The notes below the pieces were generated by a model. The model had not been told where the DNA came from. It was given only the letters and a program-made list of their open reading frames with translations, and searched no databases. From NCBI GenBank assembly GCA_037355855.1, contig CM074764.1, positions 4,402,001-4,466,000 of the forward strand: a stretch of 64,000 nt of DNA, in the 5' to 3' direction. The position numbers and the translations under genes are program-made. This stretch comes from Pseudo-nitzschia pungens (lineage: Eukaryota > Bacillariophyta > Bacillariophyceae > Bacillariales > Bacillariaceae). Positions 20,955-32,316 of this stretch are shown one piece after another; within the stretch, counting starts at the first letter, position 1, and each line of letters begins with the position of its first letter.

Positions 20955-22934
20955 ATGGCCAAGCAAACCAGAAGACAAATCGCTGCAGCCGCCGCCGGAG
21001 CCGGCGCTGCTGGAGATGCCCCTGGAGATGGTGGAGGAGCTGTCCCCGGAGCCGACGCTCCACCGCCTGGAGCTGTCCCCGGAGCCGGAGCCGACGCTCC
21101 CCCGCCTGGAGCTGGAGCCGATGGATCCGGTGTTCCCCCTTCCGGAGCGCCTGGAGTCCCTCCTGTTGCTCCTGCTGTCCCTGCTGCGTTTGGAGCCTCC
21201 AGAGTCCAACAAGAACCCAACCTTGACATCCAACCCCGATCTGAGATGATCCTACTTGCTGCTGTTCAAGAACTCAGAGCAATGCGCAATGAGAATGCAG
21301 CCCGAGTGGCTGCTGAGAACGCAGCCCGCGTGGCTGCTGAGAACGCAGCTCGAATGGCTGCTGAAGCCGCTGCTGCTGCTGCTGCCGCCGCCGCTCGTGC
21401 TCCAGCTCTTGCTCCTGCTCCTGCTCCTGTCGCCGCCCCTACAGGAGCTAGTCCTGAAGTCCTCCAAGCCCATGCCACAGCCCAAGCGAATGGTGGAATC
21501 TCTGGATACAAGAATGGAGCAAAGCTCAGCTCAAGGGAGTTAGACCTCCACGAGATCCTCTCTGGTTTCAGCAACAGTGATACAGCGGATGAACTATTCC
21601 GGAACGGCCTCAACAGCATCAAGGCGATCCAACAGCTCTCTGCCAAGGAACTCCCCAAGTACCTCCGTGACTTCAATGGGGGTTGTCATCCGATGTGCCC
21701 CTACCATGAACAAGTATTCATCGGACTATCCTTCAGACAATCCTTTCAGCTTCTTTCGGAGTGGATCCGCTACCAACCTCTCATTGGTATCAAGCCTACA
21801 GCCCATACCTGGCTTAGTGATCCCCTCGCAGCCGACCGAACTCGCCAACGCCTACATGAAATGCAGACCGCTGACAAGGAGGCCGCCTCAGCATCCATTA
21901 CTCCACCGAAGCTCGTCAACCTTGACAACTTCCGTCAGTGGGAAGAAAGCTTTCGTCAGTTCCTCCGCTTTCAGTACAATGAACAAGGGTTCCCCCTATC
22001 ATACGTCATCCGTCCGAAGGAGCAAGAGACGGTGACTGCAGCAGAGCGATCCGCCACTGTTGGAAAGGACGGAATTTTTTCCAACTGGATGGATTACAAT
22101 GTTCGATGCGCCACGCTTGAAGGCCCGCAGTTCGTCACTGACAACCATGACGTTTGGGTGTTGCTCTGCAACGCAGTTCGTGATGGCCCTGCCTGGGCCT
22201 ACACTCGAAGGTACAAAGACGCGAAGAATCCGACTGGGAACGCCCGAGCGGCTTTCCTAAATCTCTACGAGAATGCCTTCTCCGCAACCAACGTCGCGGC
22301 TATTCTTGACAAGGTCCGTACCGGCATGTACACCTCCCGCTACACAGGGGAATCTCGAACATACGACTTTGAGAAGCACTGCAGAACTTGGTTGAATTTC
22401 CAGACTACGCTCTCCAACCACGACAAGTTGCCCGACGAAGAGGACTTCACCATGCGTTTCATCCACAGCATCCAAGACGATCGGTTTGAGAACCCCAAGA
22501 TCCAGATCTTTGAAACCGACAAGTACACCAAGGACTTCAACGAGTGCGTCTCGTACTTCAAGAGGTGCCTTGGCATACGCAAGATGGGTGCGGTTTCAAC
22601 CAAGCGAGCGCGAAGTATCTCCTCTGTACACCAAGGTGGTGGTGGTGGCAACCAAGGAAGCAACAAGGGCGGATCGTACAGCGGCAAGATTGAGGACAAG
22701 CAGTATCCCCATGAAGTCTACAAGACCTTCTCCAAGGAACAACAAAAGCAGTTGTACGACCTCCGCCAGCAGAAGAAAGCTCGAACTATTCAGTCCACTA
22801 GTTCTACCACGCCTACTGCCTCCGCGAACGCGAATGCAACCCAAGGCGCAGGGAACAGTTTTGGGCCCAAGGGGCGCAGAAAGGGCAAGAAGAAGGGCAA
22901 CGGCTCGAACCAAGGACAGACCCCCAAGAACTGA
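20955..22934 (+). CDS. Gag of copia element 2, intact (659 aa)
   Basis: The ATG at 20955 follows AAAGCAAGACAACC, also present before the gag of the chimera. Residues 1-100 are Ala/Gly/Pro-rich. Residues about 105-165 hold repeated ENAARVAA units and a poly-Ala stretch that may form a helix. Residues about 185-540 are the conserved capsid-like region (DLHEILSGFSNSDTADELF, FIGLSFRQSFQLL, RTYDFEKHCRTWLNFQTTL). Residues 555-659 form a Gly/Gln/Lys-rich basic tail likely to bind RNA, with no CCHC knuckle. It would assemble the particle and could serve other copies in trans. It ends at UGA 22932, and pol continues in the same frame. Confidence 0.92.
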   Translation: MAKQTRRQIAAAAAGAGAAGDAPGDGGGAVPGADAPPPGAVPGAGADAPPPGAGADGSGVPPSGAPGVPPVAPAVPAAFGASRVQQEPNLDIQPRSEMILLAAVQELRAMRNENAARVAAENAARVAAENAARMAAEAAAAAAAAAARAPALAPAPAPVAAPTGASPEVLQAHATAQANGGISGYKNGAKLSSRELDLHEILSGFSNSDTADELFRNGLNSIKAIQQLSAKELPKYLRDFNGGCHPMCPYHEQVFIGLSFRQSFQLLSEWIRYQPLIGIKPTAHTWLSDPLAADRTRQRLHEMQTADKEAASASITPPKLVNLDNFRQWEESFRQFLRFQYNEQGFPLSYVIRPKEQETVTAAERSATVGKDGIFSNWMDYNVRCATLEGPQFVTDNHDVWVLLCNAVRDGPAWAYTRRYKDAKNPTGNARAAFLNLYENAFSATNVAAILDKVRTGMYTSRYTGESRTYDFEKHCRTWLNFQTTLSNHDKLPDEEDFTMRFIHSIQDDRFENPKIQIFETDKYTKDFNECVSYFKRCLGIRKMGAVSTKRARSISSVHQGGGGGNQGSNKGGSYSGKIEDKQYPHEVYKTFSKEQQKQLYDLRQQKKARTIQSTSSTTPTASANANATQGAGNSFGPKGRRKGKKKGNGSNQGQTPKN

Positions 22935-22976
22935 ACCGACGGCCGGTGCCCGAAATTAAGTAAGGTTGGCCGGCTG
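22932..22976 (+). promoter_or_regulatory. Gag stop UGA with downstream stem-loop: candidate readthrough site (element 2)
   Basis: AAC-UGA-ACC, the same as element 1. Stem CGGCCGG (22940-22946) pairs with CCGGCTG (22970-22976). Here it can extend outward by A-U, G-U and C-G pairs. No further in-frame stop occurs before pol domains begin. Alternative: reinitiation at the first Met codon, 22986, or use of the nearby 22977 start. Confidence 0.5.
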
Positions 22977-25900
22977 TTGTACCAGATGGATTTGCCGCGC
23001 GCGCGCCCCCCACCCAGTCCTGAGGGGCAATGCGAGCTGGACAGCCACGCTGATACGACTGCCGCCGGTTCCAACATGATCTTGCTTGAAGACCAAGTCG
23101 TCAGTCACGTCGATGTTCATCCTTTTTCGCCTGAGCTCAAGCCTATCAAGAACATTCCTATTGGGACCTGTGTTACGGCCTACACAGATACCGACGGGAA
23201 AGTTTGGTTGATTTATTTCCACGAAGCACTGTATTTTGGCGACAAGTTGTCCCACAGCTTGATTTGTCCGAATCAGATACGGGACTGCCATCCCAATCGT
23301 GTCAGTGAGGCGCCCCGTCAGTATGATGAACATTCCAGTCACTCCATCCATATTGACAATACCGACCCTGAAGATCCCCATGCGGGCCACACCCTCGACA
23401 TCAAGCTCCTGCTTGATGGGGTCGTGTCCTATTTCCCTTCCCGCAAGCCAACCAAGCATGAGATGGCTACATGCGATCATGTCGTTGCTACCCGAGACTT
23501 CCCTTGGGATCCGAAGAGCAAGAAGTTCGAGCAAGCCGAAGAAGCCATCGACGGATCTCATCCGTTGAATCCTACGCTGTCTGTCCTTCGCGCGGCGCCG
23601 CCTATGGCAACGCCGACGCCCATCGCGCCTGCCGAGACGACCACGAAGCAGTCCAAGAAGTCCAACAAGCGTAAGATGGAGCCCGTCGAAACACGGTCCA
23701 ACTTCAGTCCCCATTTGTACGACAATCCTCTTCGGAGCGACGAGCTGATCCTGCCACACCATGATTGCTATGAGAAGTACAAGCTGCGGAGCCTTCAGCA
23801 ACTCTGTACCCGCCGTGATCTGACCCCATGTGCGATCGCATCTGACTCTCGTCTGGATGCATGGCTTTCTTCTCTCTTTTCGGGCGATTCATTGAAGACT
23901 TGCGGGGACGATGATGTAGACGAGGATGCAACAGTACCAAGTCTTACAATCAACGCCATGCATACCCCGTTGTACGAGCGCGCCTACACCGATGGACGCG
24001 AGCGCTTCGAATTGGATCCTCATTGCAGGGATTCCCCCATCTGCCTGTCTGCCGTTTACAAGCATGTTCGATGGGACGACGATGCAGTCGACCCTGTCGA
24101 TCCCGAGCTCGACACCATCTCCAGACGTGCCAAGTGGGGCCCGACGATTGACACCGAACGCTACTGCAAGATTGACTCCGACCGTCTGTCCAAGATCTGG
24201 GATGTGTCCCCGAGAAAGGCTGCGGACACTCTTTGAGTCACGACGCAGAAAGGGTTCCGCAACCCTATGCATCCCCTTGTCCGCCGATTGCCAACGCAGA
24301 GCTTCAGAAACAAGCGCATCGCGGCTGGCAAATGGTATACCGACACCTGGATGGCAAAGGTCCCGAGCATCATGCGACAAGATTCAGCCGCCCAAGTTTT
24401 CAGTAATGGTAAGGGCTATGATGAGTTCATACCTATACAGGGCAAGAAGCAAGCGTATGAAGGACTGAAGATTTTCATCCACGACGTCGGCATCCCCGAG
24501 CATTTGATATCCGATGGCGCTCGAGAGCAAGGAGCCCCTGGGACTTACAAGACTCCATGGAATAAGGTTGTCAGCAAGAACCATATCCACCAGACCTTTA
24601 TCCAGCCAAGATGTCCCTTCCAGAACCGCGCGGAGCTCAGCATCGGCCATATCAGCAGAAGTATACGCAAGAAGACGGCCCGGAAACGATCCCCCAAGCG
24701 CCTGTGGGCTTTCTGCAGAGAGCTCGTTGCTGCAATCCGCCAACGCACGGCAAATCCTATGACGATGGGCCGAACGCCGTTTGAAATTGTACATGGGTAC
24801 ATGCCTGATATATCTCTGTACCAAGCCCATGAATGGTATGATTTCGTCTATTGGGTTGATCTCTCTGATGGTACCGAAAAACTGGGACGGTGGCTCAGCC
24901 CGTGCGGTGACCGATTCGGAGGCGGGGACTGCCACTGGATCCTGAACGAGGCAGCCATGCCGGTGAGCACTAACACAGTCCGTGCTGTCACTGAAGAAGA
25001 ATGACGTTCCCATGACGTCAAGCGCTATATGGACTCATTTGACCAAGCAGTTGAATCCAAGATCGGGGACAAAGTGGAGGATAACGACGCAAAGTTCCAA
25101 GATACGTACCCTGATCCCCCTGCTGAGTTATTTGAAGGTCACCAAGAAAGGTGGGAGCTCGCCGAACCTGAAGCTTCCATTCCTGATATTGACGATCTCA
25201 TACCTGATGGGGATGACTATGATGAGTATATTGGTAACAATGTCATGATCCAGAAGGGCGACGAACGATTACGGTGTGTTGTGAAGAACCGTTCTGCTGG
25301 TCTTAATGGCAATCCGATTGGCAAGAGGAATGATAACCCTATCCTTGATACCAGAATGTATGATCTGCAGTTTCCAGATGGTTCCGTCGAGCAGTATACC
25401 GCCAATATCGTTGCTGAGAGTATGTACAGCGAGATCGACGACAACGGACGCATGTTTTCTCTACTGGACGAGATTATCGATCACGAGAAGGACGGATCCG
25501 CCGTCAGGAAGCAAGATGCGACGATCGTCAACAAGTATGGTCGTAAAGTCCCCAAGCGTACCACAAAAGGATGGCGATTGCTCGTCAGTTGGAAAGACGG
25601 AACCGAATCCTGGTGTAAGTTGAGCGATCTGAAAGAGTCCTTTCCTGTGCAAACTGCTGAGTATGCCATATCCGCCAAGATTTCAGAGCAGCCAGCATTC
25701 CGATGGTGGATTCACCATGTACTACGAAGGAAGAAGCGAATCCTCAAGGCCACCAAGCGAAACAAGTACTGGGATAGAACGCACAAGTTTGGAGTGGAGT
25801 TACCACATTCTATCCCTGAAGCTCTCGCCATCGACCGAAAGACGGGAACGGACTATTGGGAGAAGGCGATTGCGAAGGAGATGAGAAACAACGAGATGGC

Positions 25901-27509
25901 ATTCGAGTTTGACCCCAGCTACACCGTCGAAGGTCTCAAGGCCGAAGGATTCAGCAAGATCACGACGCACATGATCTTTGATGTGAAGTTGGGGTCCATG
26001 ACGCGGAAAGCACGGCTTGTCGCCGATGGCCATAAGGTACAAGCAACAGCTAAGGAACATACCTTCAGCAGTGTACCAAGCAGAGATTCAGTCCGTATCT
26101 TCTTCCTGTTGGCAGCCCTGAACAATTTGGACGTACTGTCTGCGGACATCCAGAACGCCTACCTTACAGCGCCGATAAAGAAGAAGTATTATTTGGTTGC
26201 ACGAGCTGAAGATGGTTTTCCCCCGCACTTGGTAGGTCAGGTATGTAAGATCGTTCGAGCACTGTATGGACTTCCTGTTGCAGGCGCGTCGTTCCGATCC
26301 TATTTAACCAAGCACCTACGAACGCTAGGATACCAACCCTGTAAAGCTGATCCTGATGTTCATATGCGGGTGGAGACGCGAAAGGATGGCTCTAGGTACT
26401 GGGCTTACTTGATTGCATACGTCAACGATATCATCTGTTGCAGTGAAGACCCACGACGGCAGTTGGAAAGTATCGAGCAGCGCTTCACGCTGAAGGACGG
26501 GACTATAGAAGTTCCAACCTTGTATTTGGGCGCTGATGTTCACTCGCATGTGGTTAAAGACGATCCAATCCCCAAGTGGGCGATGTCCTCCGAGAAATAT
26601 GCTAAGAAAGCCATCGACGCGGTAGAAAAGGAGCTTGGCACCGAGCAATATGGTTACAAGTATCTTCCGAACAAGGTGTCAACCCCGTTGACATCCGATT
26701 ATTGACCTGAAGTTGATGTTACCACCGAACTGGATCCAAGCAAGCAGAACTACTACCAGGGCCTGATTGGTGTCTTGAGATGGTTGTGCGAACTTGGGAG
26801 ACTGGATTTGGTCATGCCTGTATCCCTTATGTCTAGGTATCTAGCGCAAGCAAGAACAGGGCATTTGAACCAAGTATTGCACATGTTTGCCTATCTCAAG
26901 GCGCATGCCCGATCCAAGTTGGTGTTTGATGAGACCCGGCCTGAAGTGGACGAGTCCAGATTCCCCGACTGTGATTGGGGTGAGTTCTATCCAGATGCCA
27001 AGGAGGTATTGCCACCGGATGCTCCTGAACCCCTTGGAAAAGCAGTTATCATGAGCTGTTTCGTCGATGCGGATCACGCCAGATGCAAAGCAACAAGAAG
27101 ATCCCATACCGGAATTATCATCTTTGTAAACAGAGCCCCCATCCTGTGGTTCAGCAAACGCCAGACCACTGTGGAGACGTCAACCTTTGGTTCTGAGATA
27201 GTGGCATTGCGGATTGCCATTGAACTGATTGAAGGGCTCAGATACAAGCTCCGGATGATGGGGGTTCCTATTGAAGGTCCTACGAATGTGTACTGTGACA
27301 ATGAATCTGTTGTTAAAAATACCACCAGACCGGAGAGTCCATGCAACAAGAAGCACAACAGTGTTGCCTACCACAAGGCGCGCGAGTCTATTGCTGCTGG
27401 AACAATCCGAATCGCAAAGGAGCCTGGTGAAACCAACATTGCTGACTTATTCACCAAGCTACTGAATGGTCCAGCTCTGAAAGAACACTGCGCTCGATGC
27501 ATGTGGTAA
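22935..27509 (+). pseudogene. Pol of copia element 2, one frame with three stops
   Basis: Continuous with gag in frame 0 to 27509. Protease ELDSHADT near 23034. Integrase catalytic Asp 24342, Asp 24513 and Glu 24633 (D-x56-D-x39-E). RT about 25910-26580; RNase H 27050-27509, ending in the conserved CARCMW tail. Stops: TGA 24234 (CGA in element 1), TGA 25002 (TGG in element 1), TGA 26703 (CGA in the chimera, CGT in element 1). The RT catalytic box reads YVND instead of YVDD because codon 26424 is AAC, so RT would be dead even if the stops were read through. Gly to Arg in DADHARC of RNase H (27073 region) is a further change. Confidence 0.9.
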
Positions 27510-28260
27510 GAAGTGCTGCTTAGCTGCATTATTTGAGGCACTTCGACCCCCTGACAAGCAGCTTGGACGCAGAAGATTTTTGATTTCGATTTTCAGAAAC
27601 AAACGATTTCGATTTTCGGAAGCCGTTAATTCGGATTTCGATTACGAGTTCTTCGATCGTTTCGATTTCGAACTTCGGACGCTTCGATTTCGATTACGAG
27701 TTCTTTGCTCGTAGTGGATTACGATTTCGATTACGAATGGCTCGAACGCAACGATGCAACCGAATGCCACAGTCTTTCGAACGCAACGATGCAACCAAAT
27801 GCCACAATCTCTTTCGAAACGCAGCAGATTTCGACCCCGATTCCGATTATGGATTATTTGGTTGCAACGGACTTCGACCCGACCTGATCCTTATGTCCTA
27901 TGTTATATTTGGGAGTCTCCGGTACACCGGTTCCGGGGACTATAAACTTGAAAGACAATAGGCTGATTGATCTCCTTGTTCGTGTCAAGGAATGGAACCA
28001 AGGGCAAAACGCCCTCCGGTCCGACCCCCTTTTTTTTTACTACGAATCAGCCGGGCCTCTGATAGAAGAACTGCAATATTTGGTGCAGTTTGATCTCTGA
28101 CAAGTTATATGGAAGCATCCCTGAATTCTGTTATGATCCATCCAAGTGTCCTGGTACAACAAGCAAGAGTATTGGTGTCCCCCTGGGGGTATCTGTTCCC
28201 GGGGACTGGTATAGTTGCTCAGTTGCTCATTACAGGACTACTGGCATGAATCACAGGGAC
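27510..28260 (+). other. 3' untranslated region of copia element 2
   Basis: Imperfect TTTCGATT repeats (27570-27850), then blocks shared with element 1, ending tcacagggac before the LTR. No gene. Confidence 0.6.
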
Positions 28261-29162
28261 TATGAAGATATTCAAGGTGGTGCTATGATCTGTGCTAAGG
28301 CTCCTGTGTAGAAGGGCTACTGGGTCTACAGACAGCAACATCCAGTAGCTGACTAACAGGTGCTGAGTTGAGTGCTAGGCTGTGTGCTAATTGGTAGCAT
28401 ACAGGCTTAGCAACAGGCTTAGCAACAGGCTTAGCAGCAGGCTTAGCAGCAGGCTTAGCAGCAGACCTATCCTGTCTAGTATTGCTAGCAGAGTTTACTA
28501 GGGTCGCCGCGTACGATTTGTAACAATTGTACGTACCCCGAGTAAAGCACCTTTTCAGGGTGTAGCTAAATGCTACAGGGTTAGGGTTGCTAATGCTACG
28601 AGATACTGATGGTGCTACATACCATAATATCATGCTAAGATACTATGCTACCACCGGGGTCGGGTCATTGGTGTATAATATATACCATGACCGCATACCC
28701 GGCCCAAACAGTTACCCAACGCGCTAGCACACGATTCGGTCTAATTAATCGGAGATACCTACGATACTCCGATACGGTACGCTACTCGTAGGATACAGTA
28801 CCAGAGCTACAGGAGTTCTGTTATTATACGAGTTAGCGAGTTAGCGAATCGATGTCACGATACACGATACAGAGCTGAGCGCTTTGGCTCAGCTCCCTTT
28901 TATTCACTCTTTTCTTTATACTCTAAAATAAACACACCTATCATGCCCTCCTTTCGATCGATTCCGATGTATCTCTAGGGAAGTGCTTTGTATTGCTTGA
29001 GCGTATGCAATAGACCTTGAACAGTCCACTGTAGACTCACGATTTGCCAGGACTTTACGTATTGTTATTGTTAAGGCTTCCCCTTATTTACAGACCAGTA
29101 TGAAATAGTTTATATCTACGATTAATTTCCCCGAAGATCGCTGACGAGCGAATATCAACACA
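28261..29162 (+). repeat. 3' LTR of copia element 2
   Basis: 902 bp, identical in appearance to the 5' LTR except for one base and five instead of eleven 12-bp units. The 72-bp length difference is exactly six units. Confidence 0.9.
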
Positions 29163-29420
29163 CAAGGTCCTATTGTCTTCTTACCCAAGCCCCAAAGCCG
29201 CTAAGTACAGTTTGCTTAAGGCTCTTCTACCTACATAACCATCTCAGGTGCACACTTCAACTGTCATCTGTTTTCAAGTCTACTGCCCTGCTGGACCATA
29301 ATTGTTTTCAATCTTGGACCTACTGTTTTTCTGACCCAAGCCCCAAAGCTGCTAAGTACATGTTACTTAACGCTTCACCACCAACATATACCCCTCCAAT
29401 CCACAGTACAGCCGAGACCT
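29163..29420 (+). repeat. 149-bp tandem repeat, right part
   Basis: Resumes at CAAGGTCCTATTG, the continuation of the unit cut at 19061, and contains one further unit start at 29262 before becoming diverged. Confidence 0.85.
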
Positions 29421-30186
29421 GTTTTCAAGCCTACAGCCCTGATGGTTCATAAGTGTTATCACTTAAAGGCCGTGTTTCCAAGCTACTACAGGAGAGCAAG
29501 TTCAAGTTCGAACAGAAGGCCAGCTGTTACGAATTTGAATTTGGTAGTAGGCTCCACTGCCTCTACGTGTTTTGTGCTACGAAGTTCGAACAGAAGGACA
29601 GCTGTTAGGAATTTGGTAGTAGGCTCCGTACTATATGTACCATACAGTGGTAAGGAATGTGTTTGGGGCACTCGCATTACTGATGCTGCAATACAGCATG
29701 CAGAGACCAGTTTCGCTTGCGTCAGCTGACCACTTGCATTACTGATACTATGTATCTGAGGAAGGGTTTTGCTTGTGTTAGCTGACCACTTCTAGCGTTA
29801 CTGATGCTGTACAGCAGCATTCAAGGGACAGTTTTGCTTGTGTTTTTCCCTTTCATATTCTTGTTCGGCATTCCAGGGACAGTTTTGCTCGTGTTTTTCC
29901 CTTTCACGTTCTTGTTACCCCGTCACCTGTACGCTTTGCAACAGCAGTGTCTGTTGTGCTCTGGACTGGTTTGTTTTTTTTCCTGTCTCTTACCAAGGTT
30001 CGTTTGCCAAATAGTCGTCTTTACAACCTGGGGCCTAAATCCCCCATGGTTGAGGCGGCGTGTCGTTCTACAACTTGGGGCCTAACCTCTCTTCGATTGA
30101 GGCGACGATAAAGTCTGGTTACAGACTGAGTAGCTTTTAACCACCTTCGGTGGATTTTCCTACTTAAATAAGTATATTATTATTAT
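29421..30186 (+). repeat. Second copy of the hairpin/ATT-tail 3' end, with internal duplications
   Basis: Contains a tandem duplication of a piece with AAGTTCGAACAGAAGG-CAGCTGTTA and TTTGGTAGTAGGCTCC (about 29500 and 29582). Three diverged copies of a unit with GCATTACTGATGCTG and GTCAGCTGACCACTT (29685-29820) and a doubled gggacagttttgct-gtgtttttccc phrase follow. The last part matches 260-436: hairpin AGTCTG-GTTA-CAGACT (30112-30127), hairpin CCACC-TTC-GGTGG (30141-30153) and an ATT tail. It is probably the 3' end of the element that also carries the 149-bp repeats. No protein is recognised. Confidence 0.6.
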
Positions 30187-30735
30187 GAAATAGATTCCAT
30201 CATCAAACATACTTCAACACAAAACAGACTCGAACACAAAATAGATTTCAACACAAAACAGATTCAAACATTAAATAGAGTTCAACAAGAAACAGATTCC
30301 AACAAAAAACAGATCTCAATTCGAACAGATTTCAACATGAAATAGATTCCAACACGAAACAGATTTCAACACGAAACAGATTCCAACACAAAATAGATTT
30401 CAATGTAAACAGATTTGAATTCAAACAGATTCCAGCTCAACATATATTCCAACACTAAACAGATTTCAACACGAAACAGATTTCAACATGAAACAGATTT
30501 CAACATGAAACAGATTTCAACATGAAACAGATTTCAACATGAAACAGATTTCAACATGAAACAGATTTCAACATGAAACAGATTCCAACATGAAACAGAT
30601 TCCAACATGAAACAGATTCCAACACAAAACAGAATCCAACACGAAACAGACTCCAACACGAAACAGACTCCAATACAAAACAGACTCCAACACGAAACAG
30701 ATTCCACCTTAGAACATATTCCAACATGACACAGA
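30187..30735 (+). repeat. 17-bp tandem array (GAAACAGATTTCAACAT)-like
   Basis: About 30 imperfect copies, most regular at 30455-30600. It follows the ATT tail directly. Confidence 0.85.
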
Positions 30736-30957
30736 TTCCAACAGGATTATGTTTTTGTCTTCGTCTTTGTCTCTGTCTCCATCATTGTTTCCGTTTCCAT
30801 CATTTCTGTCTCTGTCTTCGCTTTGCCTTTGCCTTTGTCTTCCTTTTTCGTTTTTGTTTTCGTTTTTGTTGTCATTCTCATTATCATTCTTGTTATCATT
30901 CTCCTTATCATTCTTGTTATCATTCTCGTTCTCGTTCTCCTTCTCATTTTGGATTTT

Positions 30958-30993
<36 letters not shown>

Positions 30994-31790
30994 ATTCTCA
31001 TTCTCATTCTCATTCTCATTCTCATTCTCATTTTCATTTTCATTTTCATTTTCATTTTCATTTTCATTCTCATTCTCATTCTCATTCTCATTCTCATTCT
31101 CATTCTCATTCTCATTCTCATTCTCATTCTCATTTTCATTCTCATTTTCATTCTCATTTTCATTCTCATTTTCATTCTCATTTTCATTCTCATTTTCATT
31201 CTCATTTTCATTCTCATTTTCATTCTCATTTTCATTCTCATTTTCATTCTCATTTTCATTCTCATTCTCATTTTCATTCTCATTCTCATTCTCATTTTCA
31301 TTCTCATTTTCATTCTCATTTTCATTCTCATTTTCATTCTCATTTTCATTCTCATTTTCATTCTCATTTTCATTCTCATTTTCATTCTCATTTTCATTCT
31401 CATTTTCATTCTCATTCTCATTCTCATTTTCATTCTCATTTTCATTCTCATTTTCATTCTCATTTTCATTCTCATTTTCATTCTCATTTTCATTCTCATT
31501 TTCATTCTCATTTTCATTCTCATTTTCATTCTCATTCTCATTCTCATTTTCATTCTCATTTTCATTCTCATTTTCATTCTCATTTTCATTCTCATTTTCA
31601 TTCTCATTTTCATTCTCATTTTCATTCTCATTTTTATTCTCATTTTCGTTCTCGTTCTGATTTCTGTTTCCGTTTCTGTTTCCGTTTCCGTTTCCGTTTC
31701 CGTTTCCGTTTCCGTTTCCGTTTCCATTTCCATTTCCGTTTCCGTTTCCGTTTCCGTTTCCTACTGTTTCCGTTTCTGTTTCGGTAAAAA
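30736..31790. repeat. Hexanucleotide array, about 1.05 kb (TTCATT/TCTCAT/TTTCGT)
   Basis: A 6-bp unit with variants CATTCT, CATTTT and CGTTTC arranged in blocks: TTTCGT-type at both ends, CATTCT/CATTTT in the middle. Within 31321-31630 blocks recur with a 120-bp period (31381-31440 equals 31501-31560). Long open frames on both strands (Asn-Glu, Met-Arg-Met-Lys, Ser-Phe repeats) follow from the unit length and are not genes. Confidence 0.93.
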
Positions 31791-31892
31791 GTGCAAAAAG
31801 TGGAAAAAGTGCACTTTCATCAGTGCCGCAGCAAATTACCGGTACACTAGCTGAAAATGCATTCATCGGATTTTATTATTTGTAACAAGTAA

Positions 31893-32199
31893 TAACTGGA
31901 AATTATGAGCTTAGTGTTCTATCTATCGAATCATGTGTTTTCTCTCTCTTTCCATGATAACTCTCGATAATTGTATGTTGCTCGATTCTTTATCTTCTTC
32001 AGTTATGTACTTCAACTGTGTTCTTTGGATACTGCTTTATCTTGCGCACCTCTGGGCGCGCCGCGCGATACTGTTGCGCGGTCTCTTTCTATGCGCGATA
32101 CTGTTGCGCAGTGCCTTTCTGTTTCTTATGCGCATCTTCTTCTGTTTCTTATGCGCAGTTTCTGTTTCTTATTACTTAACAACCTTGTTCTGTGTTGTT
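31893..32199 (-). repeat. 3' LTR of the outer copia element
   Basis: Plus-strand TAACTGGAAATTATG to CTGTGTTGTT. On the minus strand a purine run, AAGGAGGG, lies directly before it, a good polypurine tract. Internal repeats of GCGCGATACTGTTGCGC type. Confidence 0.88.
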
Positions 32200-32316
32200 C
32201 CCTCCTTAATATGTGCTGTAAGGATTCTAGAAATGGGGAACACAGAATGGCTGAGGCACATATTACTTGTTTCATGGTTAAAATGTTTTTCTTATGTAAT
32301 TCTTTTTGCACTTATC

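Larger units (their letters stand above)
19062..29162 (+). mobile_element. Ty1/copia retrotransposon, element 2 (full length, 10.1 kb)
   Basis: Both LTRs, gag and pol are present in order, flanked by CAAG (19058-19061 and 29163-29166). The tandem repeat it interrupted provides the empty site, so the 4-bp duplication is well supported. Gag is intact. Pol is in one frame but carries TGA 24234, TGA 25002 and TGA 26703. Outside their 12-bp array the two LTRs differ at one base that I could see (A19537 versus G), so the insertion is young. It is nonetheless unable to move by itself. Confidence 0.93.

Noticed and set aside
22932..26705. Selenocysteine at the in-frame UGA codons
   Set aside because: Sister copies have Arg or Trp codons, not Cys or Sec, at the internal sites, and I see no SECIS-like element after pol. 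The gag-pol UGA is better explained by readthrough or restart.
30709..31866. Long frames on both strands (Asn-Glu, Met-Arg-Lys, His-Ser, Phe-Ser repeats)
   Set aside because: A 6-bp repeat without stops is open in most frames. No unique coding sequence is attached.
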